Part shown: positions 1 to 13,600 of the stretch, piece after piece
Numbering within the stretch: position 1 is the stretch's first letter
Layout: each line of letters starts with the position of its first letter
Origin: Nemopilema nomurai
Lineage: Eukaryota; Cnidaria; Scyphozoa; Rhizostomeae; Rhizostomatidae
Length of the DNA: 64,000 nucleotides
Assembly: GCA_003864495.1 (NCBI GenBank)
Contig: ML133502.1
Span: 2,167,835 to 2,231,834 of the forward strand
Direction of reading: 5' to 3'
Made by a program: the position numbers and the translations under genes
The notes under the pieces: generated by a model
Told to the model about the DNA's origin: nothing
The model's input: only the letters and a program-made list of their open reading frames with translations
Database searches by the model: none

Positions 1-189
1 ATGCATTTATGCATCTGTTTTGACTGTTATTCATAAACATCCCTGAGGTGAAACCTGAGGTCAAGTATCAAATGGAGCGTGGTTAGAAATGAAGATGTAA
101 TTGCAGGCAAGTTTCATTTGGTTGCTGTCAACTTTCTTTCTGTCTCTTTTATTTTGACAAGTGAAGCACAGGAAAGGTTTGTTCATGGA

Positions 190-930
190 TTGTTAGAATA
201 AAGGGTCTGGGGGTAGAGTCTGCCCAATAGGCATTTAGATTAATTCTAAAAAACCTCCATTAGAAAACTTCATTCGTTTTGGCATAATGTGATGCACCTA
301 TTTTCACTATAATAACTAGATATATACAAGATCCAAATTTATTTGGAGAAATGGGGGCCTGGGTCGAGTTCCTAGATTTAGCTTTTAGGTGAATTTTTGA
401 TAATCCATCTATACTTTGTCATGTTTGGCGTATCGAGATACGTGTATTTTCTTATTTTCACTGACTAACCGTATATATACAAGATCTGTCATTGACGAAA
501 TAGGGGTCTGGGTCCAAACTTGATGCCCTAAAAATAGAATTAAGGTTATCTTCAAGAATTTTTACGATATTTTATCGTTTTTACCGTATTGAGATGCATA
601 TATTTGCCATTTTTTACGTAGGTAGTCGCATATATACAACAGCGACAATCATTCAAAGAAGTAGGGGTCTGGGTTCAGCCCGCATGTTCTAAAAATAGCC
701 TTTAGATGCGTTTTCGGGATTGCCTCTATGATTAATCGTTTTTAGCTTGTTGAGATGCATATATTTGCCAATTTTTACATAGATAACCGGATAGTTACAC
801 GATTTACAGTGGATTGAAGGAATAGGGGACTGGGCCGTGTTTCTATGTTCTAAAAATAGATGTTTGGTGGATTTTTGAGGATGCCTCCATATCCTATCTT
901 TTTCGCCACATCAAAATGAGTATCTTTACC
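190..930. repeat. Diverged tandem repeat, unit about 150-160 bp, about five copies
   Basis: A recurring block contains the phrase GGGGTCTGGGT (variants near 203, 352, 503, 664 and 826), followed about 30 bases on by a CTAAAAATAG-like stretch, then a GAGATGCATATATTTGCCA-like stretch and a TATATACAAGATC-like stretch. The spacing is about 150, 151, 161 and 162 bases. Copies differ by many substitutions, so the array is old. It lies in what should be an intron or the 3' part of the minus-strand TBL3 gene. No open frame runs through it. Confidence 0.75.
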
Positions 931-1597
931 AAGTTTCATGCTTTTATCAAAAAGTGAACAATTCCATCACTTTTGGGCAGTTTTCTGCTGCACTATTTGA
1001 TTTTCTTATTCACAAGAGCCTTCTCATACACCGTGACAGATCTTCGCTCAATTCCCAACAGTCCTCTATTCCCATGATTTTGTTCTGACTTTCTTTTTCT
1101 GCATTGTTTTCTTGGGTGTGCCTTTATTCCTTGTTTATCTCAGCACGCTGCCTTACGCAGCATTCCATTCTTTTGTTGCAGGATTACCCCTCATTAGAAT
1201 TACATCATATTGTGTAATTCGTAGTAACATTTTGTGATGAGCAATGCTTTTATGGTATTTTTCCCGTACATATAAAAATACGTAGTTATTTAGATTTAGG
1301 AGAGAGTGGAAGGGGAGACGAGGTAGGATACTCGCCCCTTGAAATCATAATAGGATTTTACTATAAATCAACGTGAGTTTTTTAGTGGAAACGGGAATTC
1401 TTTGGACTACAGTCCGAGTCTTGAACGTGATTGGAACATTCCCCACAGTAGCCTCGAGGGCGAATACTGGCCTTTTTGTTAGATAACCCCCACCAGCATC
1501 TACCGAAGGAAACTTTAATTTAATCATGACACGTTAGACATAAACAAGAAGGCATTTTCTGCTTTAGGAAAAAACTAACTAAAAAACCTCAACGTAC
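931..1597. other. Presumed TBL3 intron, no exon recognised
   Basis: The exon at 1598-1656 ends in a clear donor, so this stretch should begin the next intron. I looked on the minus strand for a continuation of the form (K)D-x-S-x-R-x-W and did not find it. The open frame at 1345-1527 does not resemble a WD repeat. The rest of the gene probably lies left of position 1. Confidence 0.4.
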
Positions 1598-1656
1598 CTT
1601 TGAGCACGAAGCAATATATTTCCCATCGAAACTTGCATCTAGTGACATGACAGTGT
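1598..1656 (-). CDS. TBL3: TBL3 exon: (D)TVMSLDASFDGKYIASCSK
   Basis: A 59-base exon giving DTVMSLDASFDGKYIASCSK after the preceding GHT, matching the DIVLALDVFRKGWLFASCAK region of TBL3. The acceptor is ttttttgtag and the donor is gtacgt. It is the last exon visible before the window edge and belongs to the start of the second propeller. Confidence 0.85.
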
Positions 1657-4600
1657 CTACAAAAAAGATTCCTTATGAGCGGCATGGCATCACTTGAATG
1701 CGATTGATCTAAAAAACTGCATGGATGGGTCCGATATAAGGGAAAATAATTTTGAAAACACCAATGAAGATGAAGAATAAACAAATGCTTTGTGGTATAA
1801 AGCTTCAGAATGGCTAGAAATAGCGCAACCAGTTTTTGCATACTCAAAATATTTTTTCGTTCGATGTTGCTCAGAGTATGCTAAGGTCTAACCAAGAGGG
1901 TGATAAAAAGAGCGTATGATTGGTTATAATTGACTAATCAACATTACTTAACACCTAACTTTAGAAAGACCAAGGAAAAAGACGAACTCTTTCTGTCTAC
2001 AAAGAGTGGGATTTTCCGTTGAAATGTAGACAGGCCTCAAAACATCTACAATGCCTGCAAAAATAGTTGCAACACTAACAGCAATTCTTTGATTTGCGTT
2101 CATTCATCCAACCACCAATAAAATGCTACATTTGCCCCAAATGTCGGCCATTTTGTGGCCCTTAGAGATAAAAGTAACCGTTGTTTGAAAAGGCTGGTAA
2201 CAAATTTGGGGGCTCAATCGATGCTGATAGCTATCTTTATAATACTATATTTCTAATTTATCCACCATGTAACTCGATCCATTGCTCAATTTACCAAGAT
2301 CTCAGTGCTTCCTTGCATTTTTCAACCATACTCAGGCTGAGATATTGCTATGAAATTAATATATCCCGTCGTTTCTCGTGTTTTGAGCCCATTTTTAGCA
2401 TAATAGTTATCAGTGCTGGTAGTGTTTTTTGCTGTCAACAAATAAGTCGCCACCCTCGAGTAAGCTCCACCCTCAAAGAAGCCCCCACCCTCGAGGAAGT
2501 CCCCACCCCCGAAGAAGCCCCCACCCTAAAATATTTTCTGCGAAATCTTTTATTCGAGGAAATACGGTTGTGTCATATCTTGGAGGAGAAAATTTCGACC
2601 CTAAAATACTTCAGTATATAACACAATCTGAAGCGCCAATCCGAAGATTTCTGTGTCGTTTCCTACGTCATTTCTGGTAGTGTATAAGTGTGGGCCCTTT
2701 AGAAAAATGCTCCACCACTCAAAAATCCTTTAAAAATGACCTGCCTAATAGGTTTTGTTTTCAGCGAATTTGCAGGTTTTCTTCTATTTCATGCCATTTT
2801 GTTGTTCAAATACTGTTATATTTTGGGTCTTTCTTCGTCAATATTTTGAGTAAATCAATATTGGGAGTGACTCCACCAGCCTAAACACCTATTAGCAAAC
2901 CACTACATTTTCCATCATCCATCAGCCGTCCTGGATGCCACGATTTTACCAGTGTCTGGACGACGAAAGCCAATGGCTTATTTTCGAAGGAACTTTGATA
3001 AAATCATCTGCTGTTAATAGTCGCTTATCCTCGTTGCCATTACAATATTTTACGAAAGGAAGTTAACACGACTAAACTGCAGCTTATAATAAACACTGAT
3101 TGACATATGAACAGCAAGGCATTGACTCATGGTTCAAAGGTCAATAGAAAAACGAAAAATACATAAAAATATCAGAAAATTACAAATACAACAAATTATA
3201 TAACGGTTTTAAAATATGGAAGGAACACCGCGAAGGCTTCTCCCAAAACAGATATAATTACATTTTAGTTGGGCAGTGGCGAAAATGTTGGGCAAAATCT
3301 TATATACACGTTTTTTTTATAAGGAACCACTTTATAAGGAACCTACATGTAGAAGGCCGAACTATATAAAGAACTTACACTACTAAAAACGAAATCCCTA
3401 AGGAACTTTTCGATTAGAAATTTTTTTTACAACTGCAAGCATCAAGAGCTAAAAAGCCCGTTCCATTCATTTGCAGCCAATACTCGCATATTGTTTGCTA
3501 ATCGTGTGTTAAGTGCTTTATTGAGTAGATTGCGCATATTCTATCTCGCCCCTCTCTCTATTAAGTGTGAAGGCTTCTTGATGTGCAGCGAAATTATGGA
3601 ACTTTTAAGAAACTTTTAGTACTAAAATCTGATGACCTGTGGTCTACGAATAAGGAACTTTTGGAACTAGGCCTTGTGGTAGGTTCCTTATAAAAAAAGC
3701 GTGTACACACCCCCAAAGAAAAATGCTAGTTACGCCCCTGATTACAGACTCAAACTGTTGCCGCAACTTTGCTGAAAAGAAAGGGAAAGAAAAATGCCCT
3801 CAGTTTGGGTAAGAAAGCTATGGGAAAATCGGGAGCAGCAAGGTCATTACAACAACCTGATAGCCGAGTTGAGACTGCAGGACCACAGTTATTATTTCGA
3901 ATGCTGCCGTCTACATTTGACGATCTTCTTCGCCCTGTGGCGCCTTCGTTGGTATACCAGTGGGGCCTTCGTTGGTATATTCGTTGGTAGACCTGCACTT
4001 ATACCAGTGCAGATCCTAAGCTACCAAAGAATGTCTCATAATTTTAAATTCCTCCTCTTCTTGAAACTTTACACTGTCAAAAAATGGCAAACAATTTTTC
4101 CACCCTCCAGCAGCTGTATTTGGGTATAAAACACGGACCAGCTTGTGAAAAAATAGCTTTTTCGTACCTGTATGTAGAGGAATTCCGAGTCTGGAGAAAA
4201 CGGGATTTTACTAATCGCACTTGCAAGATACACATCGGGATCATATTACAAACAATGTAATGTAAACCACAGGAAGCAGAACAACGATAATCGGCTTAAT
4301 AGGTCGAGGTATTTGAAAACCGCTGCTAGTAACTTTGATAAGGAAATTATGGAAACCTTCGCTTATATGGGATTTTTTTCCATTTTCAAAACTTCTTCTA
4401 GTTTCAAACATGGTATCAATATGTTCCTTATGAACTCGGGTATCAGAATGTGAATTAGTCGAAAAATGGATGTTTTCGTCCAGAAAACGTTTACCGTAAT
4501 TGATTCCTATTGCAGTGGCTTCACCAAGACCGCAAGATGACTGGAGAAACCTGATGATTTTTGGAATTTATGGCGGTTTTCTTTGTGTCTTGAAGCCATT

Positions 4601-7600
4601 GATGGAAAGCACTGTAATACAGTCTGTATCATCAATTATTTCCCGCCAAATACATGAACGAGGGCAAGATTCTGCTTTGTAACTGATGAAGAATTTCCTC
4701 TAAAAGAAACAATTCAACGGCCTTATCCTGGGAAAAACTTAACAGAGAAGTGTCGAATTTATAATTATCGATTATATCGGGTAGGGAGGTTGTAGTTGAA
4801 AATGCATTTGGCATTTTATCTGGCAGATGGAGGTTTTTTGAGAGCACCAATACAGGCCCAGCCAGACAATACAGCAAATAATGATCTCGCAGCTACCGGC
4901 CTCCATAACTGGCTAAAAGAGCATGACGATTCCTCCCACAAATCGTACCAGCGCCAATATTGCCATTGGCTATGTTGACTCAGAGGACAGTCATGGAATC
5001 GTCCATAAAGGGATTTGGAGATGCGAAGATTCAGAAGCTGGTGCCTTAGCTGATATTACTCAAATGGGGTCGAACAACTACCCAAAAACAGCAGAGAAAT
5101 TTCGTGCGTTGATGACCGACTTTATTACCACAAGGCAACTTCCGTGGCAGAACACTTATGTCAGAAGGACTTCATGTAAGCCAGTTCATGCTATGAAAAC
5201 TGCCGATAAACCATCAACAGAGTAATGGCATTCTTCGTACACAGCGACAGGATACCTATGTTTGAATCGACGTGTTACATCGACGTGTTACATCGTTTGC
5301 GGAAAAGTATTCATCCAAGTGCTCCCTAAATTTGTGCATATCAGTTTCTAACAACTATTTCTAGTAGTTCTTGGTGACTTATTGGTGTGGTTTACTTGAG
5401 TTCGAGAAACGTACGAATCTGTTTCCTTCCACATCTCCTTCCAAATCTGTGGCCTTGAATCTGTTTGATCAATGGAGCTAGATTGACTATTAATTCCATC
5501 TCTCGAATATGAACCGTCAACATCATTATGAGCACATACATATCAGTTCGAGACCAAGTGACAGTAGTAGATAGTCTCTTATCCGATGCACTAACAGTCT
5601 ATTCGAAATCGTAGTAATCGATCAAAGGCATCACATCCAATCGAAAATCGTTGTTCGCAAACGATCGTCGTTGTTGCATCAAACTCACAATTTTAAAGCA
5701 CTTGGTGGAATTTAATGGTAGTCAACTTACTACTTAATTTTGTAAATAGACAAAGTGATATAGACCCAAAGCCGTGAGGAGTAAGCCGAAAAGTTCCTAT
5801 TTCCTTTTTTGCCTTCCGATAGCCTCTTTCTTCAGAATTGTAGAATAATGTCAAATGCTCAAAAACATTAACATGCAAACATACCTGTATGTCCCTTTAG
5901 GGTTCTGCAATCCATAGTGTTTTTGTTTATCACTTTTACATCGGGGCTGTTCGTTGCAACTGAGAGAAGCGAATTGTCTTCACCTACAAACTTTACGTCC
6001 ACGATTTCGTCCAGGTGTCCCACAAACTGTAAGCAAAGCAAGCATGTAAAAACATATCAAAAACAAGATGCTTGGGAGTTCTTTTAAGAAAGAAAGCTTA
6101 TCACTTTTGGGAAAAAAGCACGGCAAATCCAAATCACATAACAGTTTATTATTAGGATCAACGATGGTCTGAACTTTCGGGAAGCAACATCAACTAAGTG
6201 TAAAGAGAGCTGGAACTGGTTTGAAGCTACCAGATGACCGAAGCATTTGAAACCCATTAGTGACCAACCTGCTTGGTAACGCCGAATGTATCCAAATCGT
6301 AAAATACAATGACTTGGTGATCAGAGGCAGTGATGATGCAGTTAAGGCTCTCATTAAGGATACATTGAATGAGACTTGACGACGTGTAAGGGATTTCAGC
6401 CTCCGCCTTCGCAGCAACAGTGAGGGCCCTTTCCTGAGCAAAGAGGCATTTGCCATCTGGAATACTCCACAATCGAATAATGCCTAAAAAATAATCCAGC
6501 AAATCAGAATGACGTTTTTGAGAATATTATCCCAAGGCTTCTTAAGCTTTCTTTTCCCTTCTAAGCATTCACGGGTCTTGGTGTGGCAGAACATGCCTTA
6601 CCTTTTTCTCCGACGGTAACAAATTTGCAACTTTGCGCCGTATTTTCAGAGCTGCACCATCTCAATTCCTTGTCTTTTGGAAGAACAATCGCCGATTCAA
6701 CTGCCTGAAAAATTTTATTAACGAGCTACAAAAATATGAATGGGTAGCAAATGAAATGCAATACGTCGGTCGAAATGCAATACGTCGCCAATTTCATTGA
6801 ACAATCGTATTAAACAGCCGCTAAAAACATGGAATACATGTATGAACAGTGTCACATCGTGTAAATGCGTCAATGGAATTTGTTAAATCAAAGAACAGAC
6901 GACGGAAAAAAATTTGAGAAGCCACCATACAAACTGACTTGGATAAACTATTTTTTACAACAGCCAAGTAATTTACTAATCATTTTAAAGAGACCAGAGA
7001 ACAGACAGTTTTGACGACCAAGACAGGTACTACATAAAAAGACTGCCTTACAGAAAAAAGAGCCACAATTAGACTTCATATTGAGCAGCTGTTCTTTCAG
7101 GCGGAATACGGTGGCCTTTCTCATCCACCACAGCCCCATCAGTTAGAGAAATTCAATTAAAAAAAAAATTCAATTTCTGATACAATTAACCTCACAAAGT
7201 GACTTATCTTGCAATCGATTCATAGATTTTGATTTTGGTCTTTGATTTTCAAATAAGAAAGCTTTCTAGTTTTTGCTTATGACATTCGATACTTTCGTAT
7301 GATGTTTTGAAGCAGTAATTTGTATATTTTCCCCAGTCATGAACTGTATGACAAGTTCTGCCATTACCGTACTCAGGGCTTCAAAATGTCCGGCAGCGCA
7401 AATCGTTGCCAGCTAATCCTCACAGGGAATTTGTTACTATTTCGCAGAAAATTTTTACGGTGAAATCTCCAATGTTGTTATTATGGATATAGACTATATA
7501 TGGCCCACTTTCTTCTACCAAACGAACGGTAATTTGGTTAAAAATTAGAAAGTTTGGTTTCTTATTTCGAGTACACGCTTTTTTTTACAAGAAACCTAGC

Positions 7601-10600
7601 TTGGGTCATAGCACTAAATGTCTCTTAATTTTTCACTAGTTTCTAGTACTAAAAGTTTCTTAAATTTTTTTCTTATTTTTAAATAAGCATTTAACATCAA
7701 ATTTTGCGCCTTTCCTTGCATAGGACTCTCCTCGGTGAGATGCTCGGCTTGCTTTTTTCTTTTCACCACGAAGTAAAACTTCACGAGAAATTTCTTTTCC
7801 GTGAAAGAAAATAAAAAGCCAGTGAAAAAAACTGTTTGATGCACCAGGTGTGTCAAAAGTTATAAACTGCTTCGAGAGAACTCAAGGCTACCTTTCATGC
7901 AATTATGAAGAACAAAACCAAAACTTTAAAACTGAAATTTGATTATATTAGACAGCTCAACTGTTAAAAACAAGTGTAGTGGTTATTGAGAAAAGGGTGG
8001 ATCCGTTTATTTAAGTTTTTCTAATACAGTATAAACAAATGATTCAAGCTTATGTTTGAATAAAGTTTTTGACACAACCCATAAAATAATTTCTTGATAT
8101 GACCATTTCTAGCTATGATAAAAAATCAACGACTTGAATAGCAATTAATTCCTTGGTAGTATGACAGTTAATATTTAGGACAATATTTAAAATATTAAGC
8201 AACTTAAGATATTCCTTGCTATTGCAGGAAATTTTTCAAGGTTTCGCAGGAAATTCTTAAAGGGCCTCTCCAGCCAAAATTTTTTTTTTATTGACAAAAA
8301 AGTTGCAAAATACCAATTAGTTTAGAATTTATAAGGCTTTAAAGTTGCACCTTTCCGAGAAAAAAACGACAAAAGCCGAATCACTTTGGTGACATTCTGA
8401 CGTCACAATGTGCGGCTCTCGTTCGCCATGAATGTCGTATATCTTCCACCGAAACGTGAAAGAGTCATGGTCACGCGTTGATAACTGCATCAAAATCTAC
8501 AGCAGGAGCTTTCTAGGATCGAAAAATATTAAATGATTACAATCATTCCAAGTCTGCGGGTCGGAATGTGTCCATGCTGTGTCACGACTTTGTTTGATCA
8601 CCTGTGTAGGCCCGCAAAGCAATGGCTTTCTGTTCCAGCTCTTCCCTCGCGTATAATTAATCGAAATTGACACTTCAGTTGTTCTCCAGAAACGACGAAC
8701 AACTAAAGGCTTCAGTATTGGTGTCTGAAATGCTCAAACTAAAAGCCGGTGGAACAGAACTGGATACAGATGGAGAGTACCATCACTTGCAGTGTTCAAT
8801 TTGCGAATCGCCGTCGTTCGATTCGGTTTGGGGCGAGACTAACGAAATGCACAGTGACGTCAAAATTGCGTCAGTGTTACCAAACCAAAAAAATTTTGTC
8901 GGTTAATTCAATCCAATTACACGCTTTTTTAGAAGGAATCACTTTATAAGGAACCTACATGTAGAAGGACGAATAATATATAAAGAACTTATACTACTAA
9001 AAACGAAATCCCTAAGGAACTTTTCGATTAGAAAATTGTTTATAACTGCAAGCATCAAGAGCTTAAAAGCCCGTTCCATTCATTTACAGCCGATACTCGC
9101 ATAGATTGTTTACTATTCGTGTGTCAAGTGCTTTATTGAGTAGTATCCGCATAGTCTATCTCGCCCCTCTCTCTATTAAGTGTTAAGGCTTATTGATGTG
9201 CAATGAAAATTAAGGAACTTTTGGTACTAAAATATGATGACTTGAGGTCTATATGATGGAAGTCTATATGAGGTCTAAAAGGAATAAGGAACTTTTGGAG
9301 CTAGGCCTTGTGCTAGGTTTCTTATAAAAAAGCGTGTATCGAAACGCAAGAGCTTATATCTCCAAACTGTAAAAAAAATCAAAAAACAAATAACGAATTC
9401 ATGATCAGCAGGTTCAACTCCTTTAGATTAGCGAATAAAATGCAAGTGCAAAAGTTGGCTGGAGAGGCCCTTCATCTTTTAATTTTGCTGCCAGGAAGAA
9501 AAAACTTTTTTCAAGCCCTGACCGTACTGCCAATTCACCTTGCCATCAGGGCTGATGAAAATGTTTTGAAGCGTTTTCTGACTTCACCAGCTTCAAAACT
9601 GTACAGGTTGGCCCAGATTGTAGTCTACCCAGATTATGGAGGCACTAATCACTATCCACAACACTAGGGATGTCCTTCCCCATTTAATCCTCACTGTCCT
9701 TCCACAAAGCAAGTTGGAAGATAGTTGGCACTGCCCATGCTTACACAATCTAAGGTGGTTGTATAAGCATTCTCCAGACCTTGTAAGCCCTGCAAATGTG
9801 GTATTTAGCCTTAATAGGACGACGAAAAATTCTCCATTTTGCTGCCAGTACACCAAATGTTTTTCGATTGTTTTTCTTGCCCTGAATAGCTGTTAGTTAA
9901 AAATACGGTGCTTTTCCTTCTTTCCTTTTTCTGGTTAAGGTTTCGTAAGGCATAGTTTTAAGGGAAATTTATCATTTGCAACTAAAATGAGAGGGAGGTT
10001 TTGATCACTTTTGGACCTTGGCCCGGGGATTCCCATACTAGTGTGGTAGTACTCTAAGCATCCCCTTAAAAAATTTCTTAATTTTGGGGCGCTTATTCGA
10101 CAGGGGCGGTTTAGCAGTAGCGTTAATTTCTCCATTAACGGTAAGTTATTCTTTTTGTCACAATTACTATTTCGTTTTATGCCCTGCTTTTGTACAATGT
10201 TTAAACATAAAAACATTCAAACATTCGTCAGTCAAGAGAAAAGGAAGATATATTTGGAACTGAAGTATTAGGTATTAATTCGAAATTTGAAAAGAAACAT
10301 TGCACTTAGGATTTGACCGGTTTTTGAAGCCTGTGCAGCCGGTATAGAACCGCGCCTGAAACAAATGGTCAAACAGTTTAGCGATACGCAACTACATTAT
10401 CTACTTCTGTTTTTCTCATACTTGCGTATGAGAATCAATTTGGCGAAACAACATTACTGACCTCGTACACTGGAATGATTTTTAGCAATTTTCTTGTAGT
10501 CAGATCCCACAATATAACAACTTTGTCACGGCCAGAACTAAAATGAACAAGAAAAATGTTAAGTAGCGAAAATGGTGAAAAATCATATAAATATATATAA

Positions 10601-13600
10601 ATAGGTGATATATGAATCAAATCATATAGATATATAAATGGGTGAGTGACGCAAAACATTTTTCTGAGACTATGACATAAACTGCATTAGCTTATTTCAT
10701 AATGAGTCTCTCAAGCGAAAACCAATGCTTCAATCCTTTCATATTACCCAGTGAGGTGATGCACATTTCAACATGCCTTTCGAAGAAATATTGCATGGTT
10801 TATAAAGCGACGAACTAAAACTAAATCAGCTGAAAATAGCTACAGACCACAACAACTGTTGCTAATTTCCCGCGTCGTGAGTAAATTTCACATGGGTTTT
10901 TATACGCAATAAAAAGATCTACATAGCTTAATTTTCAACTGAGCTTACATAATAATTCTCTTAGTTGCACTAATTTTGATAAAAAACTAGCTATAAAAAC
11001 GAGTTCTTGGCAGTCAGAAAAAATTCAAGAAACCTTAACTCTCGAAGCAGCAACATTAAAAACCCATTAAATCGCTAAGAATGAGAATAGCAAAATTTTA
11101 TAAATTTTCTTCTATTCCATACAAATTGTTGGAATACGTGCGCCGCTTAATTTCGAACGTTGAAAAAATGATGAAAATGTCATCAAATGCATATTCACCT
11201 TATCATTTTCTCCTTGTCTTCGAAAAATGACAAAGATGTCACGCTACTGTAATGACCCAATAACTTCGAAATGCATCTAAGTATCAAAAAGCAATGGTAT
11301 TATATAATATATGAATAATATCAATGGAGTTTTTGAGGCACTTCTGTTCTCAAAAACACAGTTGTGTTAAGATAGTATAAAGGTTTAGAAGGAGGAATTA
11401 AGATACGTACAATTTTCTGATGCTGTGTTGAAAAAAACTTTGACATAATATTTACATGCTACGCAGGAACTATCTGTTTTTTCTTCGCCCTACGGGTTTT
11501 GTACTTCTAGCCTAAAATCGTCAACTCTTGCCTTATCGGCCAAATCCTATTGACCACTTAAGGCTCTTTAAAATAGCAACATGAAATTAAAAAGTCAAAA
11601 CGACTAAAAAGCAACCTTGCCTGCATCATCGAAACGCATCCCCTTTCTTTATTTCTGCTATAGAAATTCTCTCGACGTTGCTATAAACAATTTACGGTTA
11701 CGAAATTACCCCGCTTTTATCCAGACACAGTTTAGCGTTATTTAGGATTTAGGTACAATAAACAAGATCACTTTGCTGCGTGGCTTAAGATAATAGAAAG
11801 GCTGTATATGGTTACGCATATAAAAATTATAGTTTCCCAGTTTTGAGACGGGTTAAGTCAGTTACTTACGTGCTAGTATTGAGATCCCAAATCCGAATGT
11901 AGCAATCAGCAGATGAAGAGAACAACATAAACTTTTTCGGGTCAGGGTGAAATTGTACCAAACTGAAAGAAAAATAGAGCACTTGCTCACAATATAATGC
12001 ATCATAACAAAAGAAAACACGGTTTCTGAGGCCGATTAGAACCAACTATCGACATAAATGCAACCTTCTAAATACGCCTAGCTGGGATTAGGATAGAAAG
12101 CTAGAAATAACCTAAGACAACTAAAAGCTATGGAGACGACATCAAATTGGCCCTTAATTGTTGTGGACGCGAACGGCCAAAATTCGAAGTGCAAGCGAGG
12201 CTGTTGAAAAAGTGTATTAAGAGAGCATGCGCATTAACGTTCCGGGATTGCAAGCACTTTTGGGGAAAGTTTGATCAAGGCTCGTATTGCAATGGCGTTC
12301 GAGCATCGTCTCAAGCGAGCAACAAAAATTCTACGAAGAAAGCGACGAGAATTCTAAAAACAACAATGTCTCTTCCTACAATGTCTCTTCCTAAATTGCT
12401 ATAGGGCTATTTTATTGCATTTTCTTGCCACAAATTCAGACAAAAGGTCTGGGTCCAACATAGTTATGTTCCAAATTAAAGTGAACCTGGATCATCATGG
12501 TCAAAGAACTTCGCAGCCGATATCAAAGTGAAAATAGGATGATCCTTTGGTAAGAGATGTTGTCGTGATTTCAAAATTATTGTGACAATACTTTCTGGCT
12601 GGTGCTTACATTTTTCTGCTGGATTAAAAATGACATGATTAATATCTAACATAGTCTTGTCAACTGGAAAACTTGTTGCACTGGAACTAAATGGAATAAA
12701 GTCCTAATTAGCAACACATAGTGTTGAGGCAACTGTCGTTCTCAAATTCGAGCTTCATTAGTGCATTGTTGAGTTTCTTGAATAAAAATTATCTCATTGG
12801 GTCAGTTATCTTTCGCAGTCATGTCTAACAATATCATTTATGTTTTATGAGTAGAGTTGCTCAATATGTAAGTCAACTGAGTTAGAAGTTGGTAAAACAT
12901 GACACAAGGACCAACAGGTACATTATTTTTTGGAATTTTAATATGTCTCATTGCTCTGTTATCATTTAATAAATATCAGGACAAGCTGAAAAAGCTCATC
13001 AAAATCGAGTCTTATTTTAAAACCTGCACGTATTCAAACAAAATTAAAAAATAACTGTTTGGCCTTTAGGAAGGAAAAACCAAATTTCGTGTTGAAAACC
13101 TTAAAGGACAGTTCTGCAAAGTTATGATTGATAACCAGTCATTTACTATTGGGCATAAGCATGGAAAGCTGTACAAATTAAACTTTGGACCAGTACATAC
13201 ATCTTACCACCGTTAGTTGGAACACCGTGAGATTTTTATTTTGCGACCCCTGTTCTATTTCCGTCTCTCCTTGTTAGCTGCAACCCCCTTGCCCCCTTAA
13301 ACATTGTTGCATCTTTAGAGGAAGACTATAGGTACAAGGGAATACTTCACTTTTGTTTTTAGGATTATTCACTTTTGCGCTACACAACATTGTTTACGGG
13401 GCGAGGGGATTTGGCAATTTGCGTGATGTGTAAATTAAGGGCAAGTGTTCCATGACTTTTGGCAGAGATTGTAGGTGTTTTGGAGTCTGTCTATATTTCA
13501 ATGGAAAATCCCATTCTTTGTGGATAGAAAGAGTTCTTTTTTTCTCTTAAACTCTTCTAAAGCTAGGTGTTAAGTAACGCTGGTTGGTCAATTAAAACCA

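Noticed and set aside
1345..1527. Minus-strand open frame near the left edge as the next TBL3 exon
   Set aside because: No frame resembles the (K)DxSxRxW continuation expected after ASCSK.
2181..2680. Plus-strand frames with TLEEAP-type repeats as a repeat protein
   Set aside because: The repeat is an 18-bp minisatellite, which keeps any frame open; flanking codons show no protein-like character.
9401..9896. Overlapping frames of 80-90 codons on both strands
   Set aside because: They shadow one another, show no recognisable domain, and lie in a TBL3 intron.
10323..10363. Possible TBL3 exon with good-looking splice sites (minus strand)
   Set aside because: Its in-frame translation does not match TBL3, and the exon at 6602-6704 continues directly from 10462-10537 in the right phase.
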